Shown here: piece by piece, positions 17,662 to 27,132 of the stretch
Position numbering within the stretch: the first letter of the stretch is position 1
How the letters are laid out: every line of letters begins with the position of its first letter
NCBI RefSeq assembly: GCF_022538055.1
Contig: NZ_JAKZAM010000001.1
Coordinates: forward strand, 223,777-287,776
Direction: 5' to 3'
Source of the DNA: Cognataquiflexum nitidum
GTDB taxonomy: Bacteria > Bacteroidota > Bacteroidia > Cytophagales > Cyclobacteriaceae
DNA: 64,000 bases
The notes under the pieces: generated by a model
The model's database searches: none
What the model was told of the DNA's origin: nothing
Seen by the model: the letters and a program-made list of their open reading frames with translations, nothing else
Program-made: the position numbers and the translations under genes

Positions 17662-18243
17662 TCAAAATAAATACCTCACTCCAATAGCTCCCTGAAGCCT
17701 GAAGTGGCCAAAGCGGTCTAGCAATTCCATGAAGAAACCCACTTCCCCAAACACACTAATCGGGACTTCATCAAAATAATACTCTGCTCCACCAAACACC
17801 TCAGGGCCAAAATCCATGTTTCTCCGTGTTTCTCGCAAGGTCGCCTGCGAAACTGAGGAGTCTGTAAAGGCATAGTCTACCAATACAGAACGAAGCTGAA
17901 CCCCTGCCCCGACGTAACCCAATAAGTAGCCGGATCCAATGTTGAAATCATCAGTAAAATCCTCATGGTAAGCCCCTCTAAAATTCAGAGACCAGGAATT
18001 TGAAGTACTGTGTCCAACATAAAAAGCATTGGAACTGGGTCTATTGGTGTCAAAATCTCTTCTGTAATATTGACCGCTGTTTGGTCCGCCTCTTCCTATC
18101 ATTCCTTCAAGGGAAATTTTATCATCAATAAACGTCTTGTAGGTAATAGAGAAGGGTTCTCCAAACCTCAATCCTATGCCCGGTTCTTGGGCAAAAGCAA
18201 AAAACGGCAATATGGCAAATGCCAAGACAAGTAACTTTTTCAA
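17662..18243 (-). CDS. small outer-membrane beta-barrel-type hypothetical protein (193 aa)
   Basis: A cleavable signal peptide (MKKLLVLAFAILPFFAFAQ) precedes about 175 residues with alternating hydrophobic strands and turns rich in Gly, Asp and Asn, ending in the aromatic terminus GVRYLF. That ending is typical of outer-membrane barrels. The size fits an 8-strand barrel. I recognise no specific family. It appears monocistronic. Confidence 0.75.
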   Translation of the reverse strand: MKKLLVLAFAILPFFAFAQEPGIGLRFGEPFSITYKTFIDDKISLEGMIGRGGPNSGQYYRRDFDTNRPSSNAFYVGHSTSNSWSLNFRGAYHEDFTDDFNIGSGYLLGYVGAGVQLRSVLVDYAFTDSSVSQATLRETRRNMDFGPEVFGGAEYYFDEVPISVFGEVGFFMELLDRFGHFRLQGAIGVRYLF

Positions 18244-18420
18244 TGTGTTTTATTTTTGGTTTAGTTTTTCTTTTTAGATATGAGACGTGAGACACGATAA
18301 AGGATCAAGAAGCGAGAGAATAGAAGCGAGAACCGAGACACACCAATTCTAAGCCTTTCCAAGGAGTATCTGTGATCCGACCCATTCCACTCCACATTTT
18401 CCTCCCTCTTTTTTTCTTAC

Positions 18421-18478
18421 TTATGTCACTTCCTGGCTTCCTGACTTCCTACCTTCCAACTTCCCAACTTCCTCCCTC
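18421..18478. repeat. short-period CTTCC array
   Basis: CTTCC occurs at 7-8 base spacing at least six times (CTTCCTGG, CTTCCTGA, CTTCCTAC, CTTCCAA, CTTCCCAA, CTTCC) directly before the 3' end of the ABC transporter gene. It resembles the pyrimidine tract at 3120-3275. A purine-rich GAGA/AAGCGAGA tract precedes it at 18280-18340. Confidence 0.55.
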
Positions 18479-20253
18479 TACCCAATCACCATCGACTTGA
18501 GTTGCATTTGATGGAGTTTGGAGTAATACCCTCCCAATTCCAACAGCGACTCATGAGTTCCGGTTTCTTTGATTTCGCCTTGGTGGAGGACCATGATTTT
18601 GTCGGCTTTTTGGATGGTAGAAAGCCTGTGCGCAATGACTATGGAAGTTCTTCCTTTCATCATTTTAGCAATGGCTTTTTGGATCATTTCCTCAGTTTCA
18701 GTATCGACAGAAGAAGTAGCTTCATCCAAAATAATGATTTCCGGATTGTAGACTATTGCCCTGACGAAGGATATCAGCTGCCTTTGTCCTACAGAAAGAG
18801 TGGCGCCCCGTTCCATGACATTATAATCCAAGCCTCCCGGCAGCCTTTCGATAAACTTTTTGGCTCCTACCAATTTGGCAGCTTTCATAACTTCTTCCCG
18901 TGTGATCTCTGGATTGCCAAGTGTGATGTTGTTCAGTATGGTGTCCGAAAACAAGAAAACATCCTGCAATACCACGCCAATATGTTTGCGCAAAGTGCCT
19001 AGCTCATATTCCTTGATGTCAGTGCCGTCAAGGGTTATTTGGCCTTTGTTGATGTCATAAAATCTGTTGATCAGGTTGATGATAGAGGATTTTCCTGCTC
19101 CTGTGGCACCGACCATGGCGACAGTTTGCCCGTGTTTGACTTCGAAATTGATATTTTTCAGCACCCACTCCTCGTCATTATAGGCAAACCATACATTTTC
19201 CAATTTGATGTTCCCCTCAATTTTTTCGGGTTTATGCTTTCCCTCATTTGGGATTTGATCGTCATTTTCCAGGAGTTTTAAGATCCTCGAAGAACTGACT
19301 ACACCCATCTGCAGGGTATTGAATCTATCAGCAATCATCCTGATGGGCCTAAAGAAAAGCTGCAGGTACATGATAAAGGAAATCAGGATACCGATCTGTA
19401 TTTCCATATCAAAAACACCTGTTGCACCATACCATACCACAATTCCCGTGCCTATTGCCTGAATAATTTCAGCTACAGGATAGTAGATTGAATAATACAA
19501 TACCGATTTGACATGGGCTATCCTGTGTTCTTTGTTGATATCTTTGAACTTTTCGTATTCTCTTTTTTCACGGTTAAAAATCTGCACAATGTTCATCCCG
19601 GTGATGTGTTCCTGCAAAAATGAATTGAGGTTGGAAACCGCATTTCGGACGTCATTGAAGGCTACTTTGATTTTTTCTTTGAAGATATAAGTAGAGATGA
19701 TGAGGAGGGGTAAGGTGCTCAGGCTGACCAATGTCAGTTTCCAATCTACATAAAACATCACTCCCAATATGGTTACCAATTGAAGCAAATCTCCAATGAT
19801 GGCTGCCAAGCCTTCGCTGAATACATCGGCGAGGGTTTCCACATCGGACACATTTCTTGTGACCAATCTTCCAATAGGAGTGTTGTCAAAAAACTTCAAC
19901 CTCATCTTGAGAAGATGCCGATAAAGTTTGATCCTGATGTCCTTTATAATCACCTGCCCGATCCATCCGGAGAGATAGGTGTGCGCAAACTGCACCATAG
20001 ACTGAAGCAATAGCAGGACAATGAGTAAGTAAATAATATTCAGTAACCCATTACTGTCACCTACTGCCACATAGTCATCAATGGCAATCTGAATGAAATA
20101 AGGACGAGTTGGAGCCAGTAAAGCCATGGCAATAGTAAGGAATACCAAAAAGTAAAAGCGGGCTTGGTATGGTTTGACAAACTGATACAGTTTCTTTAAT
20201 ACCTGCGCATCTATGATGTCACCACTCTTGATATTTTCTTTTTCCAGGCTCAA
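18478..20253 (-). CDS. ABC exporter, fused permease and ATPase, MsbA/LmrA type (591 aa)
   Basis: A half-transporter working as a dimer, probably exporting lipids or hydrophobic compounds. Residues about 30-320 form a six-helix ABC_membrane domain. Residues about 345-585 form the ATPase, with Walker A GATGAGKSS, signature TLSVGQRQ (variant of LSGGQ), Walker B IIILDEATSSVD and the H-loop AHRLST. Length is normal. The start codon of truA lies 14 bases beyond its 5' side on the same strand, so truA and this gene are probably co-transcribed. Substrate unknown. Confidence 0.95.
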   Translation of the reverse strand: MSLEKENIKSGDIIDAQVLKKLYQFVKPYQARFYFLVFLTIAMALLAPTRPYFIQIAIDDYVAVGDSNGLLNIIYLLIVLLLLQSMVQFAHTYLSGWIGQVIIKDIRIKLYRHLLKMRLKFFDNTPIGRLVTRNVSDVETLADVFSEGLAAIIGDLLQLVTILGVMFYVDWKLTLVSLSTLPLLIISTYIFKEKIKVAFNDVRNAVSNLNSFLQEHITGMNIVQIFNREKREYEKFKDINKEHRIAHVKSVLYYSIYYPVAEIIQAIGTGIVVWYGATGVFDMEIQIGILISFIMYLQLFFRPIRMIADRFNTLQMGVVSSSRILKLLENDDQIPNEGKHKPEKIEGNIKLENVWFAYNDEEWVLKNINFEVKHGQTVAMVGATGAGKSSIINLINRFYDINKGQITLDGTDIKEYELGTLRKHIGVVLQDVFLFSDTILNNITLGNPEITREEVMKAAKLVGAKKFIERLPGGLDYNVMERGATLSVGQRQLISFVRAIVYNPEIIILDEATSSVDTETEEMIQKAIAKMMKGRTSIVIAHRLSTIQKADKIMVLHQGEIKETGTHESLLELGGYYSKLHQMQLKSMVIG

Positions 20254-20266
20254 AATAATTCAGTAT

Positions 20267-21019
20267 TTAAATAAATATTTCTTGGGGATAAACAATCTTA
20301 CAAAGGTAAAGGCCTTGCGCAGGAGAAGCGGACTTTGCCTGACTGCGGTTTTTGCTGTCTAAAATTTCCTGAAACTGATTACAGTCAAGTCTTCCCAACC
20401 CCACTTGGACCAAAGTCCCTACAATTGTTCTTACCATTCCACGCAAAAACCTGTTGGCAGTTATATGAAAGAGCAATTGATGGTCATTTTGTTCCCAATA
20501 CGCCTCTTTTATTTTACAGTTGAAATGATTGACGTCAGTGTGCACCTTTGAGAAGCATTGAAAATCTTCATGATTCAACATCAGTTTGGCAGCTTCATTC
20601 ATTTTATCTACGTCCGGAATATAATGCATCAACCATGCCCTTTCTTCTTCAAAAGGCTCTTTTCGCAAAATAATCCTGTAGAGGTAACTTCTCCACCTTG
20701 CATCAAACCTCGCATGGGCATCATTTCTCACTTTAAGTAAAGAATATACTGCAATGTCTTTGGGAAGTACGCCATTGATGCGTTTGACAAAATCCGCTTC
20801 GTCAAGGTTTAAATCAATATCAAAATGAGCAAATTGCTGAGAAGCATGTACACCTGTATCTGTCCTGCCACTTCCTGTCAAAAATGAAGGTTGCTTTAAA
20901 ATTACAGAAAGTGCTTTTTCCATTTCTGCTTGCACAGAATGGGCATTTTTCTGGAATTGCCAGCCATGATAATGCGTCCCGCGGTAAGCGAATTCTATAA
21001 AATACCTTTGGATTTCCAT
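20267..21019 (-). CDS. truA: tRNA pseudouridine synthase A
   Basis: TruA makes pseudouridine at positions 38-40 of the tRNA anticodon arm. The catalytic Asp lies in SGRTDTGVHASQQ. The N-terminal FAYRGTHYHGWQFQ and C-terminal FLRGMVRTIVGTLV motifs are typical. I choose the ATG at 21019 (MEIQRYFIEF); the frame extends 14 codons upstream without family similarity. It is read just before the ABC exporter gene (gap 13 bases) and is divergent from the DUF4293 gene. Confidence 0.96.
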   Translation of the reverse strand: MEIQRYFIEFAYRGTHYHGWQFQKNAHSVQAEMEKALSVILKQPSFLTGSGRTDTGVHASQQFAHFDIDLNLDEADFVKRINGVLPKDIAVYSLLKVRNDAHARFDARWRSYLYRIILRKEPFEEERAWLMHYIPDVDKMNEAAKLMLNHEDFQCFSKVHTDVNHFNCKIKEAYWEQNDHQLLFHITANRFLRGMVRTIVGTLVQVGLGRLDCNQFQEILDSKNRSQAKSASPAQGLYLCKIVYPQEIFI

Positions 21020-21125
21020 TTTATAGTGCAAAGATATTATTCGAAGGCAAATAAAAACCACCTTTTATACAAACCTTGCGAATCAAAAAATTACCCTGTT
21101 TCTTTGTCAAAATTTAAAAAGCAAA

Positions 21126-21605
21126 ATGATACAACGCATCCAAACCGTTTTTCTGTTTCTTGTGGCAGTGGCCATGATATTGGTGGTTTCTTTTCCCATC
21201 TGGCAGCAGGTCAACCCAAGCCAGACCCAATTGATGATCCTCACTGCCTGGGATCTGACTACTCTTGATGTGGCTTCCAATGAAACTTTGGATACTTCTT
21301 CCAAAATATTCATAGCCATCCTTGCCATTGTAGCCGCAGGAATTGCGATTTTCAGCTTGATGCAATACAAAAACAGAACCAAGCAAATGTTTTTGAATAT
21401 GGTCAATTCATTTGTGATGGTGGTCAATGTCGGACTGATAGTATGGACCACACATACGGCAAATGCCCTTATCAATCCTGAAGTCAATGGGGCTTTTGTG
21501 ACCGGGTTTTGGGCGATCTTTGCCGGGATGATTTGTAACCTGCTTGCAAATAGGTTTATCCGAAAGGACGAAATGCTCGTCAGGTCAGTGGATAGGATCA
21601 GGTAA
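21126..21605 (+). CDS. DUF4293 family integral membrane protein (159 aa)
   Basis: Four hydrophobic helices (about 5-25, 55-80, 85-110, 118-140) and the N-terminus MIQRIQTVFLFLVAVAMIL fit the DUF4293 family, found almost only in Bacteroidota and of unknown function. The C-terminal basic patch (NRFIRKDEMLVRSVDRIR) should face the cytoplasm. It is divergent from truA and ends before a clear terminator. Confidence 0.85.
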   Translation: MIQRIQTVFLFLVAVAMILVVSFPIWQQVNPSQTQLMILTAWDLTTLDVASNETLDTSSKIFIAILAIVAAGIAIFSLMQYKNRTKQMFLNMVNSFVMVVNVGLIVWTTHTANALINPEVNGAFVTGFWAIFAGMICNLLANRFIRKDEMLVRSVDRIR

Positions 21606-21626
21606 AATTACCACATACATAATCAT

Positions 21627-21660
21627 ACAAAAGCCGGCGGTTGATTTCGCTGGCTTTTGT
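21627..21660 (+). terminator. rho-independent terminator after the DUF4293 gene
   Basis: ACAAAAGCC-G-GC pairs with GC-T-GGCTTTTGT around a 10-base loop, and a T-rich stretch follows. Confidence 0.85.
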
Positions 21661-21693
21661 TTTTATAAATAGTAAGTTTGAAAAAAAACAGCC

Positions 21694-22797
21694 ATGAGAC
21701 TCGAAACAATCGCCATACACGCAGGAAATGTCATTACCGATTCACACAGACCTGCTGTGCAGCCCATCACCACTTCCACTACTTTTGTGCACCACGAGGG
21801 TTCCCTGATCTACTCTAGGGCCAATAATCCTAACAGGATGGCTTTGGAAAATGTCCTGGCCAAACTGGAACATGGGGAAGATGCTGCTGCTTTTTCTTCT
21901 GGTAATGCGGCAGCGTTGGCAGTCTTTCAGGCATTGGAACCCGGAAGCCATATCATTGCCCCGGACGACATGTACCACGGGATACATAGACAATTGGTGG
22001 AGATTTTGAAAGGGATCGTGGAAGTGAGTTTTGTGGACTTGGCTGACTTGGATCTTGTCAGGGCATCTGCAAAATCCAACACCAGACTTATCTGGATCGA
22101 AACACCTTCCAATCCTTTGTTGAAAATCACAGATATTCGTGCAATTGTGGCAATAGGAAAAGAAATCGGAGCGAAAGTGGCATGCGACAATACTTTTGCA
22201 ACTCCTGTTTTTCAGAATCCGATTCTACTCGGAGCAGATATCGTCATGCACAGTACCACCAAATATATTGGCGGACACAGTGATATCTTGGGGGGAGCCT
22301 TGATGTGCAAAAATGCAGATGTTTTTTGGCAAAGAATCAAAATGATCCAACATGTTGGGGGTGCGGTACCTTCTCCTTTTGATACATATCTTCTTACGCG
22401 AAGCATCAAAACTTTGGCTTACAGGATGAAAGGCCACTCCGAACATGCCGGCATTATCGCAGAATATTTATTCCAGCATCCCTTGGTCGAAGAGGTCTGC
22501 TATCCCGGATTGAGATCCCACAAAAATCATCAGATCGCTGCTTCCCAAATGTCGGGTTTTGGGGGCATGCTTTCCTTCCTTGTCAAAGGAGGTGCTTCCG
22601 AGGCAGATAAGGTCATTTCAAAACTTAAATATTTTACCAATGCCACCAGTCTTGGAGGAGTCGAAAGCTTGGTCGAAAGAAGGGCTGCGGTCGAAGGTCC
22701 AGACAGTAAAACACCTGCAAACCTGATTAGGATGTCAGTGGGCTTGGAACATTTGGATGATTTATTGGAAGATTTGAGTCAGGCCTTACAAGAATAA
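21694..22797 (+). CDS. trans-sulfuration PLP enzyme (cystathionine gamma-synthase/lyase family, 367 aa)
   Basis: The family links or cleaves sulfur amino acids through a PLP Schiff base. The PLP lysine lies in HSTTKYIGGHSD. Other family marks are TIAIHAGN at the start, YSRANNPN, FSSGNAAALA and the C-terminal ATSLGGVESLVERR and IRMSVGLE motifs. Sequence alone does not separate cystathionine gamma-synthase from gamma-lyase or methionine gamma-lyase, so I give no symbol. The gene is bracketed by terminators on both sides and is probably a single-gene transcript. Confidence 0.93.
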   Translation: MRLETIAIHAGNVITDSHRPAVQPITTSTTFVHHEGSLIYSRANNPNRMALENVLAKLEHGEDAAAFSSGNAAALAVFQALEPGSHIIAPDDMYHGIHRQLVEILKGIVEVSFVDLADLDLVRASAKSNTRLIWIETPSNPLLKITDIRAIVAIGKEIGAKVACDNTFATPVFQNPILLGADIVMHSTTKYIGGHSDILGGALMCKNADVFWQRIKMIQHVGGAVPSPFDTYLLTRSIKTLAYRMKGHSEHAGIIAEYLFQHPLVEEVCYPGLRSHKNHQIAASQMSGFGGMLSFLVKGGASEADKVISKLKYFTNATSLGGVESLVERRAAVEGPDSKTPANLIRMSVGLEHLDDLLEDLSQALQE

Positions 22798-22820
22798 AGG
22801 CTGTTCAGGACAGCCTTTAT
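22794..22820 (+). terminator. rho-independent terminator overlapping the stop codon
   Basis: ATAAAGGCTG and CAGCCTTTAT are exact complements; the left arm includes the TAA stop of the upstream gene, and ATTTTT follows. Confidence 0.85.
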
Positions 22821-22969
22821 ATTTTTGAAACGGTAAGCTAAAAAAGGGCGACCAATACAACAGTTTCGTATGCTTAGTAAATAAAATAATTTTTTTTTGA
22901 TTCTTAAAATTTTTAGTGCATTATTTTCTTATTCATTGAAATTTTACCAAAACTTAATTTTGCCAAAGA

Positions 22970-24508
22970 TTAACCTGCCCAACCTTCTCTGTCCAGACTT
23001 CTGTATTGTATCGCCTCTGCAAGATGCTCTACTTTGATGGTTTCGCTTTGACACAGGTCAGCGATGGTCCGCGATACTTTCAGAATCCTGTCATAAGCCC
23101 TTGCTGATAGGCCAAGTCTTTCCATGGCGGTTTTGAGTAGCACTTTTCCTGCATCATTGATCTGACAGATTTCTTTGACCATATGGGAGGGCATCATGGC
23201 ATTGCAGTAGACTTCCGGATTGTTTTTAAACCGCTCTATCTGCACTTCTCTTCCGATGATGACCCGCTCTCTGATGGATTTGCTGTTTTCAGTTTTTCTG
23301 GTGGAAGTCATCTCTTCAAATCTTACGGGAGTCACTTCCACATGGAGGTCAATCCTATCCAGAAGCGGGCCGCTGATTTTATTCAGGTATCGCTGCACGA
23401 TTCCCGGGCCGCAGACGCATTCTTTTTCGGGGTGGTTATAATAGCCACAAGGGCATGGGTTCATGCTGGCAATCAGCATGAAATTGGCAGGAAACTCTAC
23501 AGAAACCTTTGCCCGCGAGATTGTCACTTTCCTTTCTTCCAATGGCTGCCGCATCACTTCGAGTACGGTCCGCTTGAATTCCGGCAATTCATCCAAAAAC
23601 AAAACACCATTATGCGAAAGGGATATTTCTCCCGGTTGGGGATTGCCACCACCGCCTACTAAAGCCACATCACTGATCGTATGGTGTGGTGACCTAAAAG
23701 GCCTGTTAGCGATCAGTGACGCATTTTTGCCCAGCTTGCCTGCGACAGAGTGTATTTTGGTTGTTTCTAAAGCCTCCTGAAGTGAGAGTGGAGGAAGAAT
23801 AGAAGGAAGTCTTTTGGCAAGCATGGTTTTGCCTGCACCTGGAGGGCCAATCATGATGACATTGTGTCCTCCTGCTGCTGCGATTTCCATTGCCCTTTTG
23901 ATATTTTCCTGTCCCTGCACATCAGCAAAATCAAATTCATATTGCTCCAAAGAATGGTAAAAGATATCTCTGGTATCGGTTACCAAGGGCTCGATATGTA
24001 ATTCTCCTTCTAAAAACTTGATAGCTTCCTCCAAGGTATTCACTCCAATGATGTCGATTTTATTTACAATGGAGGCTTCGGAGGCATTCTCTACAGGAAG
24101 TATAAACCCCTTGAATCCCTGCTTCCTGGCTTCTATAGCAATTGGCAATGCACCTTTGATCGGGCGAAGATTGCCATCAAGTGATAATTCACCCATGATG
24201 ATGTAATTTTCTAATTCGGGAAATGCTACCTGTTCGGAAGCTTTCATAATCCCCAAGGCAATGGGAAGGTCATAAGAAGAACCTTCCTTGCGGATATCAG
24301 CGGGAGCAAGGTTGACGACGACTTTCTGCCTAGGCATACGGTAGCCGAAATACTTGAGCGCAGACTCTACCCTTTGCTGACTTTCTTTGACAGCCGAATC
24401 GGGAAGTCCTACCATAAAAAAGCTTGTTCCCTGACCCACATTTACTTCTATAGTGATGACCTTTGCATCAACACCTGATACAGCACAGCCGAAAGTTTTT
24501 GCAACCAT
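22970..24508 (-). CDS. YifB/ComM family Mg-chelatase-like AAA+ ATPase (512 aa)
   Basis: ComM is a hexameric helicase that promotes branch migration during natural transformation; most bacteria carry a homologue. The domains in order are an N-terminal Lon-protease-like fold (about 1-165), an AAA+ core (Walker A GPPGAGKTMLAKRL near 220) and a C-terminal Mg_chelatase_C domain (SARAYDRILKVSRTIADL). A zinc-type motif CPCGYYNHPEKECVCG lies near 355. Length is standard. It converges with the trans-sulfuration gene. Whether this organism is transformable cannot be told from the window. Confidence 0.95.
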   Translation of the reverse strand: MVAKTFGCAVSGVDAKVITIEVNVGQGTSFFMVGLPDSAVKESQQRVESALKYFGYRMPRQKVVVNLAPADIRKEGSSYDLPIALGIMKASEQVAFPELENYIIMGELSLDGNLRPIKGALPIAIEARKQGFKGFILPVENASEASIVNKIDIIGVNTLEEAIKFLEGELHIEPLVTDTRDIFYHSLEQYEFDFADVQGQENIKRAMEIAAAGGHNVIMIGPPGAGKTMLAKRLPSILPPLSLQEALETTKIHSVAGKLGKNASLIANRPFRSPHHTISDVALVGGGGNPQPGEISLSHNGVLFLDELPEFKRTVLEVMRQPLEERKVTISRAKVSVEFPANFMLIASMNPCPCGYYNHPEKECVCGPGIVQRYLNKISGPLLDRIDLHVEVTPVRFEEMTSTRKTENSKSIRERVIIGREVQIERFKNNPEVYCNAMMPSHMVKEICQINDAGKVLLKTAMERLGLSARAYDRILKVSRTIADLCQSETIKVEHLAEAIQYRSLDREGWAG

Positions 24509-24533
24509 ATTTTAGAATTTTCACAATAAAAAA

Positions 24534-24554
24534 AGGAAACCCATTGGGTTTCCT
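24534..24554 (-). terminator. rho-independent terminator downstream of the 24586 gene
   Basis: AGGAAACCC / GGGTTTCCT with a 3-base loop; on the minus strand a T7-8 run follows. Confidence 0.88.
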
Positions 24555-24585
24555 AAATTAACTATTTACTCCAAATATCCTTTAG

Positions 24586-24951
24586 TTATTTGAAATTTTG
24601 TCTTTTGCGGATTGCTGAAGCTTCTCTTTCTTCTTCAATAGTGTCCAGCTTTTTTTCGATGTTCTTGAGTTTGACACCTTGTTCCAAATCGTAAAGCTTG
24701 GCCTTCAGTTCGTTTTTCTCTGTTTCTTTTTTGGAAAGTTCGGCTTCCAAGTTGTTTTTGGCTATGGTACTAGTACCCCAAGAAATCAGGAATAACAACA
24801 AGCCGATAAGAAGAAAATTGACTACCAAAGCCGGCGTCAGTTCATCCACTTTCAATATTCCTTTTACATTGTCAAATAAAAGAAAAAAGACCAAGACTAT
24901 TCCGAAAAAAAGTGTGGTCACCAAGTGCGAGATTTTATCTATTTGTTTCAT
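24586..24951 (-). CDS. small membrane protein with coiled-coil tail (121 aa)
   Basis: Two membrane helices (about 8-28 and 40-60) are followed by a charged heptad-like coiled coil (about 66-115; repeated E/K with L) and a basic end (AIRKRQNFK). I do not recognise a family. It follows the ABC exporter gene on the same strand after 33 bases and precedes a terminator, so it is probably the last gene of that transcript and may be a small partner of the exporter. Confidence 0.7.
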   Translation of the reverse strand: MKQIDKISHLVTTLFFGIVLVFFLLFDNVKGILKVDELTPALVVNFLLIGLLLFLISWGTSTIAKNNLEAELSKKETEKNELKAKLYDLEQGVKLKNIEKKLDTIEEEREASAIRKRQNFK

Positions 24952-24984
24952 ATGAATGCTATCATTTAATTGTCGTCTAAATTA

Positions 24985-26817
24985 CTAAAAGGACTGCATT
25001 GTAGAAAGTTTCCGGTATAATCCTTCTTCCAAAATGAGTTGTTGGTGTGTTCCACGTTGGACGATCTGACCTTTTTTGATTACAAGGATTTCGTCGGCAT
25101 GCTGAATGGTACTGAGTCTGTGGGCAATTACCAATGTTGTACGGTTGACCATAAGATTGGTTAGGGCTTCCTGTACTAATTTTTCTGATTGGGAATCCAA
25201 AGCCGAAGTCGCCTCATCCAATATCAGGATCGGAGGGTTTTTCAATACCGCCCGCGCAATGCTGAGCCTTTGCCTCTGACCGCCTGAGAGCTTCGATCCC
25301 CGCTCGCCTATGGAAGTTTGGTAACCGTTTTCCAAATCAACGATAAACTCATGGGCATTGGCAATCTTCGCCGCTTCGATGACTTTCTCCTCCGATATTC
25401 CCTCAAGCCCAAAGGCGATATTGTTAAAAACCGAATCGTTGAACAATATCGATTCCTGCGTCACAATCCCCATCTGTTTGATCAGGGAATTGATTTCTAT
25501 GGTTTTCAAATCTACCCCATCCAAAGTAACTTTCCCCTCCGTCGGGTCATAGAATCTTGGAACCAAATCTGCAATCGTTGATTTTCCGCCGCCCGAGGGG
25601 CCTACCAAAGCGATGGTTTTCCCTTTTTGGAGGGTGAAAGAAATATTGTCCAACACCTTTTCCTTTTCATAGCTGAAAGAAACATTATGGAATTGTACTG
25701 CATCTTTAAAGGTATCGATGATGACAGGATTTTCAGCGTTTTGGATTTCGCTTGGCGTATCGACTACTTTGAATATACGATCCGCAGAAGCCAAACCCCT
25801 CTGTATACTGCTTGCCGCACGGGAGATTTCTTTTGCAGGATTGAGTACTTGGGTAAAGATGATGATGTAGGTGATAAAATCCGATGCGCTGAGGTCAGAA
25901 TTGTTGTTCAGGACCAGGCTTCCTCCATATACCAAAATCCCCGCCACAACCGAAACCCCCATAAACTGTGAGATGGGAGAGGCCAACTCGTTTTTCTTGG
26001 CCATGGAGATATTCACATCAGAGTAAAAGTCCGTCTCGCTGTCAAACTTACTTCTCACGTATCTTTGGGCACCAAAGGCCTTGATTACCCGCATGCCTCC
26101 GATGGTCTCATCCAGGATATTTACGACTCTGCCGAGGGATTCCTGACTTTCGATGGCTGTTTTTTTCAATCTCCTTGTAATCCCGCCGATGATCGCACCA
26201 GATATCGGGATGACCATGATGGTGAAAAGGGTCAATTTGAAAGACATAAAAAACAGCACGGCAAAATATAGGATAATGGTTACCGGTTCTTTAAAGACGA
26301 CGCGGAGCGATTGCACCACGCTGTTTTCCACCTCTTGGATGTCATTGGTCATTTTGGACATCAGGTCGCCTTTTCGCTCATTGGAAAAGTACCCGATGTG
26401 CATCCTTGACACCTGCTCAAAAATCGACATCCTCATTTTCTTGATGACTTCTGCTCGGACTTTTGCCAAAACCACGCCAGAGAGATAAGTGAACAGGTTG
26501 GAGAGAAAAACCGAAATGACGATGATGATACATACATAGACCAAAGTCCCAAACTTGCCATAAGTCTCAGAGATCTGATGGAAATAGTAATTGAACAGGG
26601 TGAGGAAATAGTCAACCGTGAATGCAAAATCAGGCTTGCTGAGGTATTTGCTCATGTCAGCCTGCGGTGCCTGCTCGAAGATCACATCAAAAAGCGGCTT
26701 CAGCAGCGTGAAATTCAGCAAGCCAAAAACAATGGCTAAAATCGTGTAGAGGATATATATCGGAAAGTACCTGCGGTAAGGCCGGGCATAAGACAATATC
26801 CTGAGGTAAGTATTCAT
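24985..26817 (-). CDS. ABC exporter, fused permease and ATPase, MsbA type (610 aa)
   Basis: A second exporter half-transporter, distinct from the one at 18478. The membrane domain spans about 15-330 and is slightly longer at the N-terminus than usual. The ATPase domain has Walker A GPSGGGKST, signature KLSGGQRQ, Walker B ILILDEATSALD and H-loop AHRLST. MsbA in Gram-negative bacteria flips lipid A; this is the better candidate for that role in the window, based on consensus motifs and length, but substrate is not proven. Confidence 0.93.
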   Translation of the reverse strand: MNTYLRILSYARPYRRYFPIYILYTILAIVFGLLNFTLLKPLFDVIFEQAPQADMSKYLSKPDFAFTVDYFLTLFNYYFHQISETYGKFGTLVYVCIIIVISVFLSNLFTYLSGVVLAKVRAEVIKKMRMSIFEQVSRMHIGYFSNERKGDLMSKMTNDIQEVENSVVQSLRVVFKEPVTIILYFAVLFFMSFKLTLFTIMVIPISGAIIGGITRRLKKTAIESQESLGRVVNILDETIGGMRVIKAFGAQRYVRSKFDSETDFYSDVNISMAKKNELASPISQFMGVSVVAGILVYGGSLVLNNNSDLSASDFITYIIIFTQVLNPAKEISRAASSIQRGLASADRIFKVVDTPSEIQNAENPVIIDTFKDAVQFHNVSFSYEKEKVLDNISFTLQKGKTIALVGPSGGGKSTIADLVPRFYDPTEGKVTLDGVDLKTIEINSLIKQMGIVTQESILFNDSVFNNIAFGLEGISEEKVIEAAKIANAHEFIVDLENGYQTSIGERGSKLSGGQRQRLSIARAVLKNPPILILDEATSALDSQSEKLVQEALTNLMVNRTTLVIAHRLSTIQHADEILVIKKGQIVQRGTHQQLILEEGLYRKLSTMQSF

Positions 26818-27132
26818 GAAATGCTTTTACGGATTCAGGCCGCAAGTTAAGGAATAAAAATAGGTTTTGGTTTTCTGTTGAATTCCTGAAAAGCCGATTT
26901 ATGGATTTACGCTTTTTCGCCGGTAACCCTATATTTTTATTCAGTCGGGACAGATCCCGATAGCGGACGAAGTCGGAAGACCCCCGCCTGCCGTCGGGCA
27001 GGGATGTATCGGCTATTCAAGTCCAAGGCAAGAATTCTAAAATAAATTCAACCTATTCACATCATTGCGACATAAATTATCCGATTCATCCCAATAACCA
27101 ATTACCCAATAACCATTATCTAATTACCAATC
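26818..27132. other. gene-less spacer with a dispersed repeat
   Basis: No gene. It contains copy 2 of the dispersed repeat (26910-27018) and a GCCTGCCGTCGGGCAGG hairpin at 26986-27002. Short runs such as CCCAATAACCAATTACCCAATAACC follow near 27090-27130. Confidence 0.55.
26910..27018. repeat. dispersed intergenic repeat, copy 2
   Basis: Aligns with 14484-14570 over its length, but carries an extra insert with a GCCTGCC/GGGCAGG hairpin. Both copies lie beyond the ends of genes. Confidence 0.6.
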
